This document shows positions 62,930 through 64,000 of a DNA stretch of 64,000 nucleotides, one piece after another. Numbering within the stretch: the stretch's first letter is position 1; every line of letters starts with the position of its first letter. The position numbers and the translations under genes were made by a program. The stretch is from Paenibacillus senegalimassiliensis. Its GTDB lineage: Bacteria > Bacillota > Bacilli > Paenibacillales > Paenibacillaceae. The notes below the pieces were generated by a model that ran no database searches, was not told where the DNA came from, and saw nothing but the letters and a program-made list of their open reading frames with translations. The stretch covers positions 62,001-126,000 of the forward strand of contig NZ_LN909046.1 of NCBI RefSeq assembly GCF_001486585.1, in the 5' to 3' direction.

Positions 62930-64000
62930 ATGAGAAAAGGACTTATGGTTACATTGGTGATTGTTATGCTAGGCGCTCTGTTGGCTGGGTGCGGAGGTAG
63001 TAATGAGGGAAGCCAAGGCAGTGAGGGCAAGGATGGCAAGGTCCAACTGACATTTTGGGGCGATTGGGGCGGAGAAGGACAGAAGCAGTTTGAGACAATG
63101 GTAGATGCATTCAACCAGTCACAAGATAAAATCGAGGTTAAATACGTGCTTCAGCAGGATATGATTACGAAATTCCTGACGGCTGCGACAAGCGGTGGAT
63201 CACCAGACGTTCTGTTCTGGGATCGCTGGAGAACTTCACTATATGCTCCCAAGAACGTGCTACGTCCCATAGATGAATACATGACCCGGGACGGAATCAA
63301 TGCAGGAGATTTCTATGAAGAATCGCTCAAGGAGTTAACCTACAACGAGCAGTTATATGGATTGCCGTTAACGGTAGACGCACGGGCGTTGTTCTACAAT
63401 AAGAAAATGTTTGCGGAAGCGGGCTTAGAGGCACCGACCAACTGGGATGAATTAGAGAAGGCCGCCACCGCTTTGACCAAGTGGAACGGCAACAAGTTGG
63501 AGGTTGCTGGCTTCTCCATGGCCGATCCTGGTCTGTTTAGCATGTATTTGCAGCAAGCTGGCGGGCAAATGCTTGGTGAAGACGGGAAGACGGGCTTCAA
63601 CAGCGAGCAGGGCAAGCAGGTCCTGAAATTTTGGCAACGTCTGCTGAATGACAACAAGGTATATAAGGTTGGATTCGAGGAAGGGCTAGGCGAGGGAAAT
63701 GATGCATTTGTTACCGGCAAGGTTGCCATGCTGTACACCGGACCTTGGATGATGAGCACCTACAACAAATACGGGAAGGACCTGGAATACGGTATCGTGC
63801 CACCGCCAAGCGGTCCAAAAGGGGATCAGGGCAGCGTCATGGGCGGCTTTGGGCTGGTTATTCCGCAAGGCTCCAAGCATCCGGAGGAAGCCTGGGAGTT
63901 TATCAAATGGTGGACGGCCAATAAGGATAACGCCATGTTGTGGGCTAAAACAAGTCTGAATATGCCGGGCTTCAAGCCGGCGCTTGAGGATGACTTCTTC
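62930..64000 (+). CDS. Sugar ABC transporter substrate-binding lipoprotein (3' truncated by window edge)
   Basis: At least 357 residues of a family 1 (maltose-type) binding protein; the frame is open to the window end with no stop. The signal peptide ends in the lipobox L-A-G-C (Cys21). The mature part starts with a Gly/Ser/Asp-rich linker, then L-T-F-W-G-D-W and the ligand-region segments P-L-T-V-D-A-R-A-L-F-Y-N-K and A-M-L-Y-T-G-P-W. AAGGGAGG lies 9 bases before ATG 62930. It has its own strong promoter with a cre-like site and follows the GntR/LacI regulator. Permeases are expected beyond the window. Confidence 0.95.
   Translation, partial: MRKGLMVTLVIVMLGALLAGCGGSNEGSQGSEGKDGKVQLTFWGDWGGEGQKQFETMVDAFNQSQDKIEVKYVLQQDMITKFLTAATSGGSPDVLFWDRWRTSLYAPKNVLRPIDEYMTRDGINAGDFYEESLKELTYNEQLYGLPLTVDARALFYNKKMFAEAGLEAPTNWDELEKAATALTKWNGNKLEVAGFSMADPGLFSMYLQQAGGQMLGEDGKTGFNSEQGKQVLKFWQRLLNDNKVYKVGFEEGLGEGNDAFVTGKVAMLYTGPWMMSTYNKYGKDLEYGIVPPPSGPKGDQGSVMGGFGLVIPQGSKHPEEAWEFIKWWTANKDNAMLWAKTSLNMPGFKPALEDDFF

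Overview
The window reads as a chromosomal segment of a Gram-positive, low-to-moderate GC, spore-former-type Firmicute, most likely Paenibacillus or a close relative. The evidence is: Lpl-type sugar ABC transporters with lipobox (L-S/A-G-C) binding proteins; a very large membrane-anchored AraC regulator of the type common in Paenibacillus; the conserved Bacillales block alaS-yrzL-ruvX-yrzB-mltG-U32 peptidases; a T-box in front of alaS; strong AGGAGG-type ribosome binding sites; many GTG/TTG starts; and a repeat protein ending in a WIAG-like tail. The species call is inference from gene content. No rRNA, tRNA, IS element, prophage, CRISPR array or plasmid gene was seen.

Layout. 1-5.9 kb: end of an oligosaccharide ABC transporter (permease, binding lipoprotein), a GH130 glycoside phosphorylase, and a convergent membrane AraC regulator. 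6.1-8.1 kb: cysteine desulfurase, PRC-barrel protein (with a possible leader peptide) and a small zinc-ribbon protein. 8.3-13.7 kb: complete mannitol operon mtlA-mtlR-mtlF-mtlD. 13.8-22.8 kb: AI-2E family permease, alaS behind a T-box, then the housekeeping block down to two U32 family (TrhP-like) proteins. 23-28.8 kb: chemotaxis receptor with a SigD-type promoter, class B penicillin-binding protein, polysaccharide deacetylase. 28.8-32.2 kb (minus strand): ilvD, KGG-repeat stress protein, acyltransferase. 32.4-40.1 kb: HAD phosphatase, sirtuin, AraC regulator divergent from galK-galE-galT, iron alcohol dehydrogenase. 40.2-42.4 kb: nfeD-flotillin behind a perfect SigW-type promoter. 42.7-45.9 kb: glcT, then a promoter/RAT/terminator leader, then ptsH-ptsI with no ptsG between. 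46-49.7 kb: ppx and ppk1, convergent and overlapping, with Pho-box-like repeats upstream of ppk1. 49.8-51.9 kb: L25/Ctc and a BdbD/BdbC-like disulfide pair. 52-54 kb: GH127 enzyme. 54.1-59.4 kb: the two most unusual genes, a 906-residue protein with about 70 decapeptide repeats and a WIAG-like C-terminus, and a secreted protein with three FMN-binding domains behind a Thr/Lys/Pro-rich linker. 59.5-64 kb: YhaM exoribonuclease, VanX-type dipeptidase, a GntR/LacI regulator, and the start of another sugar-binding lipoprotein under a consensus promoter with an overlapping cre-like site.

Carbon uptake dominates. ptsH/ptsI supply phosphate for MtlA/MtlF, PRD proteins MtlR and GlcT sense PTS state, cre-like sites mark mtlA and the last binding protein, and the ABC/GH130, GH127 and gal genes handle oligosaccharides and galactose. 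Stretches over 300 bases without a convincing gene are 14864-15266 (alaS T-box leader), 43541-43847 (ptsH leader with RAT) and 56829-57220 (terminator, cre-like site and a GC-rich hairpin leader).
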